Of a DNA stretch of 64,000 bases, positions 1 to 10,599 are shown piece after piece. The notes under the pieces are model-generated. The model ran no database searches, was not told where the DNA came from, and was given only the letters and a program-made list of their open reading frames with translations. Both the position numbers and the translations under genes were made by a program. Source of the DNA: Streptomyces gilvus (GTDB lineage: Bacteria; Actinomycetota; Actinomycetes; Streptomycetales; Streptomycetaceae); the NCBI RefSeq assembly GCF_022513565.1, contig NZ_JAKWBE010000011.1, positions 62,001 to 126,000 of the forward strand. The letters run 5' to 3'. Position 1 is the first letter of the stretch; the number at the start of each line of letters is the position of its first letter.

Positions 1-966
1 TGTCTGCGCGCCCGGCTGGCGGCCTCCGACGACCCCCAGTGCGCCGACTTCCGCCGGCTGATCGAGGAGTCGGTACGGCCGGACAGCCCCCGCGACAGCG
101 CCGATCTGCACGCCCACATGGCCCACTGCGCCCACTGCACGACCGCCCACGAAGAGCTGTCGGCGCTGCGCGACTCCCCGCGCACCGCGCTGGCGGAGGG
201 GCTGCTGCCGTGGGCGGGCACGGCGTACGCGACCGACGAGGACACGCCGCGCCGCCCGGGCTCCCGCGCCGCCCCGCCTCCCTGGCCCCGCTCCCGGCGC
301 TACCTCCTTGCATCGGTCGCCCTGGGCGTGGCCCTCGCGCCGCTGCTGGTCTTCCTGTTGACCCGGAGTTCGCCCTCGGCGCCCGCCCGGCAGCCGGCGG
401 GGGCGGTGCGCACCCCGACGACCGCACCCCAGGTCACGGTGACGGCGACGGTCTCGACGACCCCGTCGGTGTCCGCCTCACCGGCCCCCAAGTCCCCGTC
501 CCCCACGGGGAGTTCGGCGCCGCATGCGTCACCGAAGCCGACCTCCTCCCCCGTCCACGCCCCGAACGGCACCTACGCCCAGGTCGTGAACGTCTCCACG
601 GGCCGGTGTCTGGACATCCGCGGCGGCGACCTGTCCAAGGGCACCGACGTGGTGACGGCGCCCTGCTCCGGGGCCGCCACTCAGCGCTGGCGGGTCGACA
701 CCGCCCGCGGGGTCGTGCAGTCGTACGCCGACTCCGACCTCTGCCTGGACAGCCGGGGCGACGTGGACAAGGGCGTCGGCATCTGGGAGTGCGACTCGGT
801 CGACGGCGACCACGGCGACAACCTCCGCTTCACCGTCGACGCCGACGGCGTGATCCGCCCGGCCATCGCCATCGAGACGGCCCTCACCCCGGCCGGCGGG
901 GACGGGGTGTCCCTGGAGCCGCTGAACGGGGGCGCGGGGCAGCGGTGGCGGGCGGGGGCCTCCTGA
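1..966 (+). CDS. Zinc-finger/TM/ricin-B-lectin protein, 5' end outside window
   Basis: The frame is open from base 1 to a TGA at 964-966, so only the last 321 residues are visible. Residues about 39-46 (HMAHCAHC) look like the H-x3-C-x2-C half of an anti-sigma-type zinc finger (zf-HC2). A single hydrophobic segment at about residues 100-118 is followed by a Pro/Ser/Thr-rich spacer. From about residue 190 there is a ricin-type beta-trefoil lectin repeat, with CLDIRGG and QRWR motifs. The arrangement suggests a membrane protein with a cytoplasmic zinc finger and an external sugar-binding domain. The missing N-terminus could be a sigma-factor-like or kinase-like domain. The stop abuts the convergent hutI stop with no gap and no terminator. 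Confidence 0.8.
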   Translation, partial: CLRARLAASDDPQCADFRRLIEESVRPDSPRDSADLHAHMAHCAHCTTAHEELSALRDSPRTALAEGLLPWAGTAYATDEDTPRRPGSRAAPPPWPRSRRYLLASVALGVALAPLLVFLLTRSSPSAPARQPAGAVRTPTTAPQVTVTATVSTTPSVSASPAPKSPSPTGSSAPHASPKPTSSPVHAPNGTYAQVVNVSTGRCLDIRGGDLSKGTDVVTAPCSGAATQRWRVDTARGVVQSYADSDLCLDSRGDVDKGVGIWECDSVDGDHGDNLRFTVDADGVIRPAIAIETALTPAGGDGVSLEPLNGGAGQRWRAGAS

Positions 967-2151
967 TCAGTCCTGCCGGGAGTACTGCCGGACGCCCCCG
1001 CGCCACACCTCGGCGACCAGCGGCACGCCCGGACGGTAGGCGAGGTGGACGTGGCTCGGGGCGTCGAGGACGAGCAGGTCCGCCCGGGCGCCGGGGGCGA
1101 GCCGGCCGATGTCGTCCCGGCGCAGGGCCGCCGCGCCGCCCGCCGTGGCCGACCAGACGGCCTCGTCGGGGGTCATGCCCATGTCCCGTACGGCGAGGGC
1201 GATGCAGAACGGCACGGACGAGGTGAAGGACGAGCCCGGGTTGCAGTCGGTGGACAGGGCGACCGTGACGCCCGCGTCCAGCAGCCGCCGGGCGTCCGGC
1301 CACGCGGCGCGCGTGGAGAACTCGGCGCCGGGCAGCAGCGTGGCGACCGTGTCGCCGTTCGCCAGGGCGTCCACGTCCGCGTCGGTGAGATGGGTGCAGT
1401 GGTCGGCGCTGGCCGCGTCCAGTTCGACGGCGAGCTGGACGCCGGGGCCGTGGGAGAGCTGGTTGGCGTGGATGCGCGGGGTCAGGCCCTTCGCCTTTCC
1501 GGCGGTGAGGATCGCGCGGGCCTGGTCGCCGTCGAAGGCGCCCTTCTCGCAGAAGACGTCGATCCAACGGGCGTACGGGGCACAGGCGTCGAGCATCTCG
1601 CCGGTGACCAGGTCGACATAGGCGGCCGGGTCGTCGGCGAAGTCCGGGGAGACGATGTGGGCGCCGAGATAGGTGACCTCGTCGGTGTGCGCGGCGGCGA
1701 TGCGCAGGGCGCGGGCCTCGTCGGCGACGGTGAGGCCGTAGCCGGACTTGGTCTCGAAGGTGGTGGTGCCCTGACGGAGGGCCTCGGCGAGGTAGCGGGT
1801 GAGGTTGGCCTCCAGCTCCTCGTCCGTGGCGGCGCGGGTGGCGGCGACGGTGGTGCGGATGCCGCCCGCGGTGTAGCTGCGGCCGGACATGCGGGCGTTG
1901 AACTCCTGGGTGCGGTCGCCCGCGAACACCAGGTGCGAGTGCGAGTCAACGAAGCCCGGGAGCACCGCCCGGCCACCGGCGTCGACCCGATTGTCAGTGG
2001 CGGGTGCTTTGCTTGATTCACCGGTCCACACGACCCGGTCGCCCTCGATGACGACGGCCGCGTCCTGGACCAGACCGAGAGGTGATCCGTCGCCCAGGGA
2101 GGGGGAGTTGGTGACCAGCGTGGCGATGTTGGTGATGGCAGTGCTGCTCAT
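967..2151 (-). CDS. hutI: Imidazolonepropionase
   Basis: 394 residues. It hydrolyses 4-imidazolone-5-propanoate to N-formimidoyl-L-glutamate, the third step of histidine degradation. It is a metal-dependent amidohydrolase: the H-x-H metal site is seen in VDSHSHLVF, later ligands in GAHIV and IHANQLSHG, and the distal aspartate in LSTDCNPGSS. The length is normal for HutI. The ATG at 2149-2151 was chosen because the protein then begins just before the first conserved beta strand. The reading frame stays open far upstream, but that part is shadow over hutF. It is the last gene of the operon hutU-M20-hutF-hutI, 20 bp after hutF. HutI is cytoplasmic. Confidence 0.95.
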   Translation of the reverse strand: MSSTAITNIATLVTNSPSLGDGSPLGLVQDAAVVIEGDRVVWTGESSKAPATDNRVDAGGRAVLPGFVDSHSHLVFAGDRTQEFNARMSGRSYTAGGIRTTVAATRAATDEELEANLTRYLAEALRQGTTTFETKSGYGLTVADEARALRIAAAHTDEVTYLGAHIVSPDFADDPAAYVDLVTGEMLDACAPYARWIDVFCEKGAFDGDQARAILTAGKAKGLTPRIHANQLSHGPGVQLAVELDAASADHCTHLTDADVDALANGDTVATLLPGAEFSTRAAWPDARRLLDAGVTVALSTDCNPGSSFTSSVPFCIALAVRDMGMTPDEAVWSATAGGAAALRRDDIGRLAPGARADLLVLDAPSHVHLAYRPGVPLVAEVWRGGVRQYSRQD

Positions 2152-2171
2152 GGCGTCCTCGTGGGTGGTCG

Positions 2172-3506
2172 TCAGGCGCGGAGGGTTTCGACCGCCCGCG
2201 CGAGGGCTTGCGGCACATCCGGTACGAGGGTGTGCGCCCCGTCGCGTACGACGTGCCGTCCGCCCACGATCGTGTGCCGTACGTCCGCTGCCGTCGCCGC
2301 GAATACGGCCGTCTCGGCGCCGAGCCTGGGCACCGGGCCCGCTGTCCTGACCGAGTCCAGCGCGATCGTCGTGAGGTCGGCGAGCGCGCCCTGCTCGATG
2401 GTGCCCGCCTCGTCCCAGCCGAGGGCCGCGTGACCGTCGGCGGAGGCGGCCCGCAGCAGGGCCGCGGCCGTCCAGTGGCCGCGGGTGCGGGTGCGCAGGC
2501 GCTCGTTGAGCTCCATCGCGCGTGCCTCTTCGAGCAGGTCGACGACGGCGTGGCTGTCGGAGCCGAGGGAGAGCGGGGAACCCTGCTGCTGGAGTTCCAC
2601 GGCCGGGCCGATGCCGTCGGCGAGGTCCCGCTCGGTGGTCGGGCACATGCAGGTGCCGGTGCCGCTGCCGCCGATCAGGGCGATGTCCTCGTCGGTGAGG
2701 TGCGTGTTGTGGACGCCGGTGGTGCGCGGGCCGAGGACACCGTGGTCGGCGAGCAGCCGGGTCGGTGTGGAGCCGTGGGCGGCCTGGCAGGCGTCGTTCT
2801 CGGCGGTCTGCTCGGACAGGTGCACATGGAGCGGTGCCCGCCGCTCCTCGGCCCAGCGCGCCACCGTCGCCAACTGCCCGGCGGGCACGGCCCGTACGGA
2901 GTGGATGGCGGCCCCGATCCGTGCGTGATCCCGTTCCTTGAGAAGTGAACAGCGTTCGGCCCAGGCCTCCGCGTGGCCGTCGGAGAAGCGCAGCTGGTGC
3001 GTGTTGGGCGCCTCGCCGAAGCCGGAGGAGAGGTAGGCGGTGTCGAGAAGGGTGATGCGGATGCCGGCCTCGGCGGCGGCCGCGACGAGCGCCTCGCCCA
3101 TCGCGTTGGGGTCGGCGTAGGGGGTGCCGCCGGGGGCGTGGTGGACGTAGTGGAACTCGCCGACGGAGGTGACGCCGGCCAGGGCCATCTCGGCGTACAC
3201 GGCGCGCGCGAGGGCGTGGTAGGTCTCCGGGGTCAGCCGGTCGGCGACGGAGTACATGACCTCGCGCCAGGTCCAGAAGGTTCCGGAGCCGACCTGGACG
3301 GTGCCGCGCAGGGCGCGGTGGAAGGCGTGCGAGTGGGCGTTGGCGAGGCCCGGGAGGGTCAGTCCGCGCAGGATCTCGGCTCCGGGGGGCGGGCTCGCGA
3401 CGTCCGTCTCGACGGTGGTGATGCGGCCGCTGTCGATGCCGAGGGCGACGCCCGGCTCGACGTGGGTGTCGAGCCAGGCGTGCTCCAGCCAGTACGTCTG
3501 CGTCAC
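2172..3506 (-). CDS. hutF: Formimidoylglutamate deiminase
   Basis: 444 residues, amidohydrolase superfamily. It deiminates N-formimidoyl-L-glutamate to N-formyl-L-glutamate and ammonia. The metal-site H-x-H is in NAHSHAFHR, a further His in HVHLSEQ, and the catalytic/metal Asp in GSDSHA. The start is a GTG whose bases overlap the TGA of the upstream M20 gene (GTGA), so translation is coupled. HutF implies the five-step pathway that passes through formylglutamate, which then needs a deformylase. No classical HutG is visible here; the adjacent M20 amidohydrolase is the obvious candidate. Confidence 0.93.
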   Translation of the reverse strand: MTQTYWLEHAWLDTHVEPGVALGIDSGRITTVETDVASPPPGAEILRGLTLPGLANAHSHAFHRALRGTVQVGSGTFWTWREVMYSVADRLTPETYHALARAVYAEMALAGVTSVGEFHYVHHAPGGTPYADPNAMGEALVAAAAEAGIRITLLDTAYLSSGFGEAPNTHQLRFSDGHAEAWAERCSLLKERDHARIGAAIHSVRAVPAGQLATVARWAEERRAPLHVHLSEQTAENDACQAAHGSTPTRLLADHGVLGPRTTGVHNTHLTDEDIALIGGSGTGTCMCPTTERDLADGIGPAVELQQQGSPLSLGSDSHAVVDLLEEARAMELNERLRTRTRGHWTAAALLRAASADGHAALGWDEAGTIEQGALADLTTIALDSVRTAGPVPRLGAETAVFAATAADVRHTIVGGRHVVRDGAHTLVPDVPQALARAVETLRA

Positions 3507-4869
3507 GTGCAGGCCAGTCCTTCCAGTACGTCGGCGAGTGCGAGCACCCCGGCCACGCAGTCGTCCTCGGCCGCGTACTCGGCCGGGGAGTGCGAGACGC
3601 CGGTGGGGTTGCGCACGAACAGCATGGCGGTCGGGATACGTCCGGAGAGGATCCCGGCGTCGTGTCCGGCACCGGTACCCAGGACGGGCACCCTCAGGTC
3701 CGTGTCCCTGCCGAGGATCCGGGCGAGTTCGTCGCGCAGGGCGTGGTCGAACTCGACGACGGGCGTGAAGGACTCCCGGACGACGTCGAGGTCGATGCCG
3801 TGCGCCTCGGCGTAGGCGCGGGCGGCCTTCTCGATGCCGCCGACGACGGTGTCGAGGGTGGCCTGGTCCTCGGCCCGGGAGTCGAGCCAGCCGCGCACCA
3901 GGGAGGGGATGGCGTTGACGCCGTTGGGCTCGACGGCGATCTTGCCGAAGGTGGCGACGGCACCGGCGAGTTCGGCCTCGCGCCGGGCGGCGAGCACGGT
4001 CTCGGCGTACGACAGCATCGGGTCGCGCCGGTCCACCAGCCGTGTCGTGCCGGCGTGGTTGGCCTCGCCCCGGAAGTCGAACCGCCAGCGTCCGTGCGGC
4101 CAGATGGCACTGGCGATGCCCACCCGGTCGCCGGACAGGTCCAGCGCGCGGCCCTGTTCGACGTGCAGCTCGACGAACGCGCCGATGCGGGCGAGCCGTT
4201 CGGGATCGGCGCCGATGGTCTCCGGGTCGTACCCGGCGGCCTCCATGGCCCGGGGAAGGCTGACGCCGTCCCCGTCGGTCAGCCGGTGCGCCTGTTCGAC
4301 GGTCAGCTCCCCTGCGGTGAGCCGGGACCCGACACAGGCCAGCCCGAACCGGGCGCCCTCCTCGTCGCCGAAGTTGACGACGGCGAGGGGCTTGGTGAAC
4401 TCCACTCCTCTGCGGCGGAGTTCGTCCAGGGCGGCGAGGGAGGACACGACCCCGAGGGGCCCGTCGAAGGCACCGCCGTCGGGCACGGAGTCCAGATGGG
4501 AACCGGTGACGACGGCGTCCCCCGCGGTGGGGTCACCGAGCCAGGCCCACTGGTTCCCGTTCCGGTCGACCTCGTACGTCAGCCCGCGCGCCTCGACCTG
4601 CGCCCTGAACCACTCCCGGCACTCGAGATCCGCCCCGCTCCAGGCGAACCGCCGGTAGCCGCGGGACTCGGGGTGCCGCCCGACGGGGAGCAGCTCGCGC
4701 CACATCTCCTGGAAGGAGGCACCGGTGGGCCCGCGCTGCGAGTCGTCAGCCGGCACAGGCTGGGGGCAGTCGTTCCGCCGGGCGGAACGGGTGGGCACAG
4801 TCGAACCCGCGCCCGGCGACGAGCCCTCAGCCCCCACCGGAGAGTCGCCGTGCCCGCCTTCGCTTCCCG

Positions 4870-4873
<4 letters not shown>
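3503..4873 (-). CDS. M20-family amidohydrolase (allantoate/N-carbamoyl-amino-acid hydrolase type)
   Basis: 456 residues, dinuclear-zinc M20 family. Metal-site motifs are GSHLDSVPDGGAFDG, the acidic pair in GDEEGARF, ELHVEQG, and the late His in GAGHDAG; SRLTAGEL lies between them. By sequence class it would be called allantoate amidohydrolase or N-carbamoyl-L-amino-acid hydrolase. Its position between hutU and hutF, with GTGA overlaps at both ends, argues instead for the N-formylglutamate hydrolysis step. The first 50 or so residues (Gly/Pro/Ser-rich, before SFQEMWREL) are unusual. An alternative GTG at 4756 would remove most of them but lacks a clear ribosome site, so the coupled GTG is kept. 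Confidence 0.88.
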
Positions 4874-6534
<1,661 letters not shown>

Positions 6535-6578
6535 GGTCTGCCTCCTAGCGGATTGCTCCCAGTGAACTATTACTGCGG

Positions 6579-6605
6579 CTATTCACATCCTGACGTCCTG
6601 AATAG
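6579..6605. promoter_or_regulatory. Inverted repeat upstream of hutU, candidate operator
   Basis: A perfect 7-bp inverted repeat, CTATTCA (6579-6585) and TGAATAG (6599-6605), with a 13-bp spacer and half-site centres 20 bp apart. It lies 45-71 bp upstream of the hutU ATG in an unusually AT-rich stretch, between hutU and the divergent decarboxylase. That is a plausible site for a hut regulator. The same CTATTCA half-site occurs once upstream of the lyase gene at 13739-13745. Binding is inferred. Confidence 0.45.
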
Positions 6606-6707
6606 AACTAGTCAATACGTTCGTGGGCCAGCATCGGCCCACCGGAGGTGTTTGGCTGGGATCGCAGGGAACCGCACGGACGAGGACGGCGGAGAACGGG
6701 GGACGGC

Positions 6708-8087
6708 ATGGGAGAAGACATGCACGGGGACGGAGTCGGGGCCGCGCGTGCGGCGCGGCGGGACGAGGCGGTGCGGGCCGCCGTGGAGCAGGGGCTACTC
6801 GGGCCGGACACCCCCATCGTCGGCCTGCTGGACGTCGAGGGCATCCGGGAGTCGGCCGCGGAGCTGCGGGCGGCGTTCGACGCGGTCGTGGCACCCGGCA
6901 CGCCCGTGCTGCACGCCTTCGCGGTGAAGGCGACCCCGCTGGTGCCGGTGCTGCGGCTGCTGCACGAGGAGGGCCTGGGCGCCGAGGTGGCGAGCCCGGG
7001 CGAGCTGGCACTGGCACGGGCCGCGGGCGTGCCGCCGAGCCGTACGGTCCTGGACTCGCCCGCGAAGACGCCGGCCGAATTGCGCGAGGCGCTGGCGCTG
7101 GGGATCGCCGTCAACGCCGACAACCCGCAGGAGCTGGGGCGCATCGACGCCCTGATGCGGCCGGCCGACAGCCGTTCCCCGCTCGGGATCCGGGTGAACC
7201 CGCAGGTCGGCGGCGGGTCGATCACGGCGACCTCGACCGCGACGGCCACCTCGAAGTTCGGGGTGGCGCTGCGTGACGAGGGGGCGCGGGAGTGGGTGGT
7301 GCGTGCTTATGCCGAGCGGCCGTGGCTGACGCGGCTGCACGCGCACACCGGGTCCCAGGGCATCCCGCTGTCGCTGCTGGCGCAGGGGGTGGGCGAGGTG
7401 TACGCGCTCGCGGAGGAGACCAACCGGCGGCTCGGGCGGCGGCAGATCGACACCCTCGACATCGGCGGCGGACTGCCGGTCGACTTCGGCTCGGACGCGG
7501 CGGCGCCGACATACGCCCAGTACGCGCGACTGCTGGCCGAGACGGTGCCGGGGCTGTTCGACGGGCGGTACGGGCTGGTGACCGAGTTCGGGCGGTCGCT
7601 GCTGGCCCGGCACGGGACGGTGGTGGCCCGGGTCGAGTACGCCAAGAGCGCGGGCGGGCGGCCGGTCGCGGTGACGCACGCGGGCGTGCAGGTGGCGACG
7701 CGGACGGTGTACGTCCCGGGGTCGTGGCCGCTGCGGATCGCCGCGTACGACGCGAAGGGGCGGCCGAAGGAGGGGCCGCACGTGGTGCAGGACATCGCCG
7801 GACCGGCGTGCTTCGCGGGCGACCTGCTGGCCGAGGGGCGGGCGCTGCCGCTGCTGGAGCAGGGGGACTACGCGGCGGTGCTGGACACGGGCGCGTACTA
7901 CTTCGCGCACCACTACGCGTACAACTCCCTCGCCCGGCCCGCCATTCACGGCTTCGCGCGGGACGGGTCCGGGGGCGTCGGCTTCGCGGTCGTGCGCGAG
8001 GCGCAGACGCCGGCCGAGATCGTCGCCGAGTCGGGAGGGGCGCACGCCCGGGCGCTCACCACCCTGCGCACGCCGGGCCGCCGTTGA
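6708..8087 (+). CDS. PLP-dependent decarboxylase, diaminopimelate/ornithine type (fold III)
   Basis: 459 residues. It has the alanine-racemase-fold decarboxylase architecture: PLP lysine at about residue 74 (HAFAVKA), HTGSQ, the phosphate-binding GGGLPVDFG, TEFGRSL, and a C-terminal beta domain with PACFAGDLL and DTGAYYFAHHYAYN. The usual CESGD substrate motif of diaminopimelate decarboxylase is altered to CFAGD, so the true substrate may be another amino acid. ATG at 6708 is preferred, with GGAGAACGGGG just upstream; a start at 6648 would add 20 basic residues. The gene is divergent from hutU across a shared control region. Normal dapC/lysA context (thrA, hom) is absent. Confidence 0.85.
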   Translation: MGEDMHGDGVGAARAARRDEAVRAAVEQGLLGPDTPIVGLLDVEGIRESAAELRAAFDAVVAPGTPVLHAFAVKATPLVPVLRLLHEEGLGAEVASPGELALARAAGVPPSRTVLDSPAKTPAELREALALGIAVNADNPQELGRIDALMRPADSRSPLGIRVNPQVGGGSITATSTATATSKFGVALRDEGAREWVVRAYAERPWLTRLHAHTGSQGIPLSLLAQGVGEVYALAEETNRRLGRRQIDTLDIGGGLPVDFGSDAAAPTYAQYARLLAETVPGLFDGRYGLVTEFGRSLLARHGTVVARVEYAKSAGGRPVAVTHAGVQVATRTVYVPGSWPLRIAAYDAKGRPKEGPHVVQDIAGPACFAGDLLAEGRALPLLEQGDYAAVLDTGAYYFAHHYAYNSLARPAIHGFARDGSGGVGFAVVREAQTPAEIVAESGGAHARALTTLRTPGRR

Positions 8088-8256
8088 CATGGCACGACGG
8101 ACATGCAGGTCAACCCCTGTGAAAACGGGGTCAGTCGACCCACCTTAGCCGCCCGCAGCATGTTCCACTGGAAAATGCCCGATCGCTCACCCCTCGCGCA
8201 CACGTTGCGTAGTTTCGGCGTCACTCAGCCGAACCCCAGGCGGGAGGGGAACCGCG

Positions 8257-8664
8257 GTGCCCGGAATCGACGAGTGTCTGCTGGAAGCCATGCGACTGCC
8301 CGGTGCCCGGGGCGCCGCGCTGATCGACTGGACGAGCGGGCTGGCCCTGGGCACCGTGGGCGAGTCCCCGGGCGGTGACCAGGAGACGGCCGCGGCGGAG
8401 GCCGCCGAGATCGCCCGGCTGGCCGCCGAGCAGCACGCCTTCGCGCCGGACGAGGATCCGGAGGCGCCGGCGGCGGCCGACACGGAGCTGCCGGTGGAGG
8501 ACCTCATCGTCAGCAACCGGGACAGCTATCACGTGCTCAGGTTCGTGGGCTCGTCCTTCGACGGCAGCGTCTTCCTGCACCTGTGGCTGGCGCGCGCGGA
8601 GGGCAATCTGGCGCTGGCCCGCATCCGGCTGGGCGAGATGGCGGAACGGCTGGTGCTGGCATGA
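8257..8664 (+). CDS. Roadblock/LC7-domain protein
   Basis: 135 residues from a GTG with GGGAGGGGA upstream. The N-terminal pattern GARGAALIDWTSGLALGTVG, followed later by VFLHLWLARAEGNLALARI, is the alternating alpha/beta pattern of Roadblock/LC7 (MglB-like) proteins, which regulate small GTPases or act as scaffolds. It is paralogous to the protein at 10210. An Ala/Glu/Pro-rich loop (about residues 48-80) is inserted in the middle of the domain. The stop overlaps the next start (ATGA). The DUF742 and GTPase partners of Streptomyces conservons are not nearby. Confidence 0.82.
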   Translation: MPGIDECLLEAMRLPGARGAALIDWTSGLALGTVGESPGGDQETAAAEAAEIARLAAEQHAFAPDEDPEAPAAADTELPVEDLIVSNRDSYHVLRFVGSSFDGSVFLHLWLARAEGNLALARIRLGEMAERLVLA

Positions 8665-9641
8665 CGGTCGTCCGGACCACCGAACCCCCGCGGCTGCCCG
8701 TGCGGGACAAGGCGGCCGCCCGCGCCCGGGGCTGGGGCGGGGTCTCGCCGATGCTGACCCGGCTCGCCGCCGAGCGGGCCACCGGCGTCCTGGTCCGCGA
8801 GCACGGCACGCTGCACCTCGCCGAGGGCCTGGTCGTCCAGGCCGAGAGCCGGCACGCGCCCGGGCTCGGCGCGCTGCTCACCGCACACGGCACGCTCGCC
8901 CCGGAGGCCTGGCACCAGGCGGTCAACGAGGCCGCCGACCACCACCGCGTCGGCCGCCATCTGGTCGACGCCGGGCATCTCCCGCTCGGCGCCCTGGAGT
9001 TGTGCCATCTGGCGGCGCTGTACGACGCGGCGTACTTCGTCCTGGCCCCGAGCAGCACACCGCCCCGCTTCCGTTACGGGCCCGTCCACTGGCTCGGTTC
9101 CGTCCGCCCGGTGCCGGTGGAGGCGCTGGAGCGCGAGACGCTGCGCCGCCGTGACGTCCTGCACCGCATCTGGCCCCACCCCGGGATGGACGGCATCCCG
9201 CTGGCCCGGACGCACCTGCCGGGCACGCCCGCGCTCACCCGCCGTCAGCTCGCGGTCCTGGAGCTGGTCGACGGCGTCCGCACGGCAACCGACATAGCGC
9301 GCGAGCTGGGCCACCTGGCCTTCCACACCCTGGTGGACGTACGGCGGCTGACGGCGGCCGGGGTCGTGACCACCGCCGCCCCGGCCCGCGGCCAGTCACC
9401 GCCGGGCGGCACCCGCACCACGCCGGACCGCGGCCAGTCACCGCCGCCCCCCGACCAGCCCCCGGCGGACCCCGGCCAACCGCCCGGCCGGGGCCGGCCA
9501 CCGCAGGGCCGTGGGCAGCCGCGCCGGCCGGAGACGGACGGGGCGGACGGCTACGCGCCGCCCGTCCCCGCCGAACCGCTGCCGCCCGATCCCCACATCA
9601 CCTTGCTGAAGAGGCTCAGAGATGCGCTGGAGGCCCTTTGA
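8661..9641 (+). CDS. DUF4388-like protein with winged-helix-like segment
   Basis: 326 residues, starting at an ATG that overlaps the previous TGA (ATGA coupling). Residues about 30-75 (LTRLAAERATGVLVREHGTLHLAEG) resemble the DUF4388/PatA N-terminal fold, in which a small beta domain reports on a linked partner. Residues about 190-235 (LTRRQLAVLELVDGVRTATDIARELG) resemble a helix-turn-helix. The last 90 residues are a Pro/Gly/Gln/Arg-rich disordered tail with repeated RGQSPP units, ending in a short helix, LLKRLRDALEAL. It sits between roadblock genes and probably works with them. Its biochemical role is unknown. Confidence 0.75.
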   Translation: MTVVRTTEPPRLPVRDKAAARARGWGGVSPMLTRLAAERATGVLVREHGTLHLAEGLVVQAESRHAPGLGALLTAHGTLAPEAWHQAVNEAADHHRVGRHLVDAGHLPLGALELCHLAALYDAAYFVLAPSSTPPRFRYGPVHWLGSVRPVPVEALERETLRRRDVLHRIWPHPGMDGIPLARTHLPGTPALTRRQLAVLELVDGVRTATDIARELGHLAFHTLVDVRRLTAAGVVTTAAPARGQSPPGGTRTTPDRGQSPPPPDQPPADPGQPPGRGRPPQGRGQPRRPETDGADGYAPPVPAEPLPPDPHITLLKRLRDALEAL

Positions 9642-9654
9642 GAGGAGTCACCGG

Positions 9655-10155
9655 ATGGCCGCCGACCCCCACATCCTGGACGAGCTGCGCCGCCTGAGGG
9701 CCCGGGTCCCGCAGCTCACCGGCGCCCTCGCGACCGGCCCCGACGGAGCCGTCCTCGCCCAGGACACCCCGGGCGTCGACCCCCGGGCCACGGCCGCGCT
9801 CACCGTCCAGGCGCACACGGCCGCCGCCCAGCTCGCGGACGCCACGGGCCAGGGGGAGTTCCGCGAGCTGCTGGTGCGCGGCGTGTACGGCTACGCGGCG
9901 ACCTTCGCGGCGGGCGGCGCCCCCACGGCCGTACTGACCCTGCTCGCCCAGGACCGGGTGAACGTGGGCCGGCTGCTGCTGGAGGGGCGGCGGGCGGCGG
10001 CCCGGGTCGCCGAGCTCCTCGACAGCCGTACGGCGGCGGCGAACCGGAGCGCACCGGCCAAGCAGCCGGCCAAACCGGCCGCCAGGACGGCGGCCGCACG
10101 AACCAGAACCCCGCGCGCGGCACGCACGACGACCAACGCGCGCACCACCGAATAG
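9655..10155 (+). CDS. Roadblock/LC7-like protein with basic tail
   Basis: 166 residues from ATG 9655, preceded by GAGAGGAG; an upstream in-frame ATG at 9622 has no such site. The N-terminal 115 residues fit a roadblock-type fold (LDELRRLRARVPQLTGALATGPDGAVLA...GYAATFAAGGAPTAVLTLLA). The C-terminal 40 residues are Ala/Lys/Arg/Thr-rich (KPAARTAAARTRTPRAARTT), similar to histone-like or nucleoid-binding tails, so DNA or acidic-surface binding is possible. It lies 13 bp after the DUF4388-like gene in the same transcription unit. Confidence 0.75.
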   Translation: MAADPHILDELRRLRARVPQLTGALATGPDGAVLAQDTPGVDPRATAALTVQAHTAAAQLADATGQGEFRELLVRGVYGYAATFAAGGAPTAVLTLLAQDRVNVGRLLLEGRRAAARVAELLDSRTAAANRSAPAKQPAKPAARTAAARTRTPRAARTTTNARTTE

Positions 10156-10209
10156 TCGACACGCATGGTCGGCACAGTCGAGAAGACAAGGGAACGAGGA
10201 ATCACAACC

Positions 10210-10584
10210 ATGGCCAACACCGAGACCACGCTGAAAGAGTGCCTCGCCTCCATCGAGGGCGCGACCGGCGTCGCGCTCGTCGACTACACCAGCGGCATGG
10301 CGCTCGGCACGCTGGGCGGCGGCAAGACCTTCGACCTGAACGTGGCCGCCGCCGGCAACACCGACGTCGTGCGCGCCAAGATGCGCACGATGGAGCACCT
10401 GGGCCTGAAGGGCCAGATCGAGGACATCCTGATCACGCTGTCCGACCAGTACCACCTGATCCGCCTGATCAGCGGCCGGGGCGGCAACGGCCTGTTCATC
10501 TACCTGGTCCTCGACGGCAAGCGGGCCAACCTGGCGATGGCCCGCCACCAACTGCGGAAGATCGAGGAGGACCTGGAGGTCTGA
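10210..10584 (+). CDS. Roadblock/LC7-domain protein
   Basis: 124 residues. It is a compact Roadblock/LC7 domain (GATGVALVDYTSGMALGTLGGG ... LIRLISGRGGNGLFIYLVLDG), close in pattern to the protein at 8257 but without the inserted loop. ATG 10210 follows GGGAACGAGG. It is the last gene of the four-gene roadblock cluster. In related actinobacterial systems such proteins dimerise and regulate Ras-like GTPases. None is encoded in this window, so the partner must act in trans. Confidence 0.85.
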   Translation: MANTETTLKECLASIEGATGVALVDYTSGMALGTLGGGKTFDLNVAAAGNTDVVRAKMRTMEHLGLKGQIEDILITLSDQYHLIRLISGRGGNGLFIYLVLDGKRANLAMARHQLRKIEEDLEV

Positions 10585-10599
10585 CCCTCCCCCGCCCGG

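Noticed and set aside
967..3672. One 901-codon frame covering hutI and the hutF region
   Set aside because: The C-terminal 394 codons are hutI. The upstream part is Arg/Pro-rich shadow over hutF, which has its own clear motifs.
8113..8131. ACCCC/GGGGT hairpin after the decarboxylase
   Set aside because: Only five pairs and no T-run; too weak to call a terminator.
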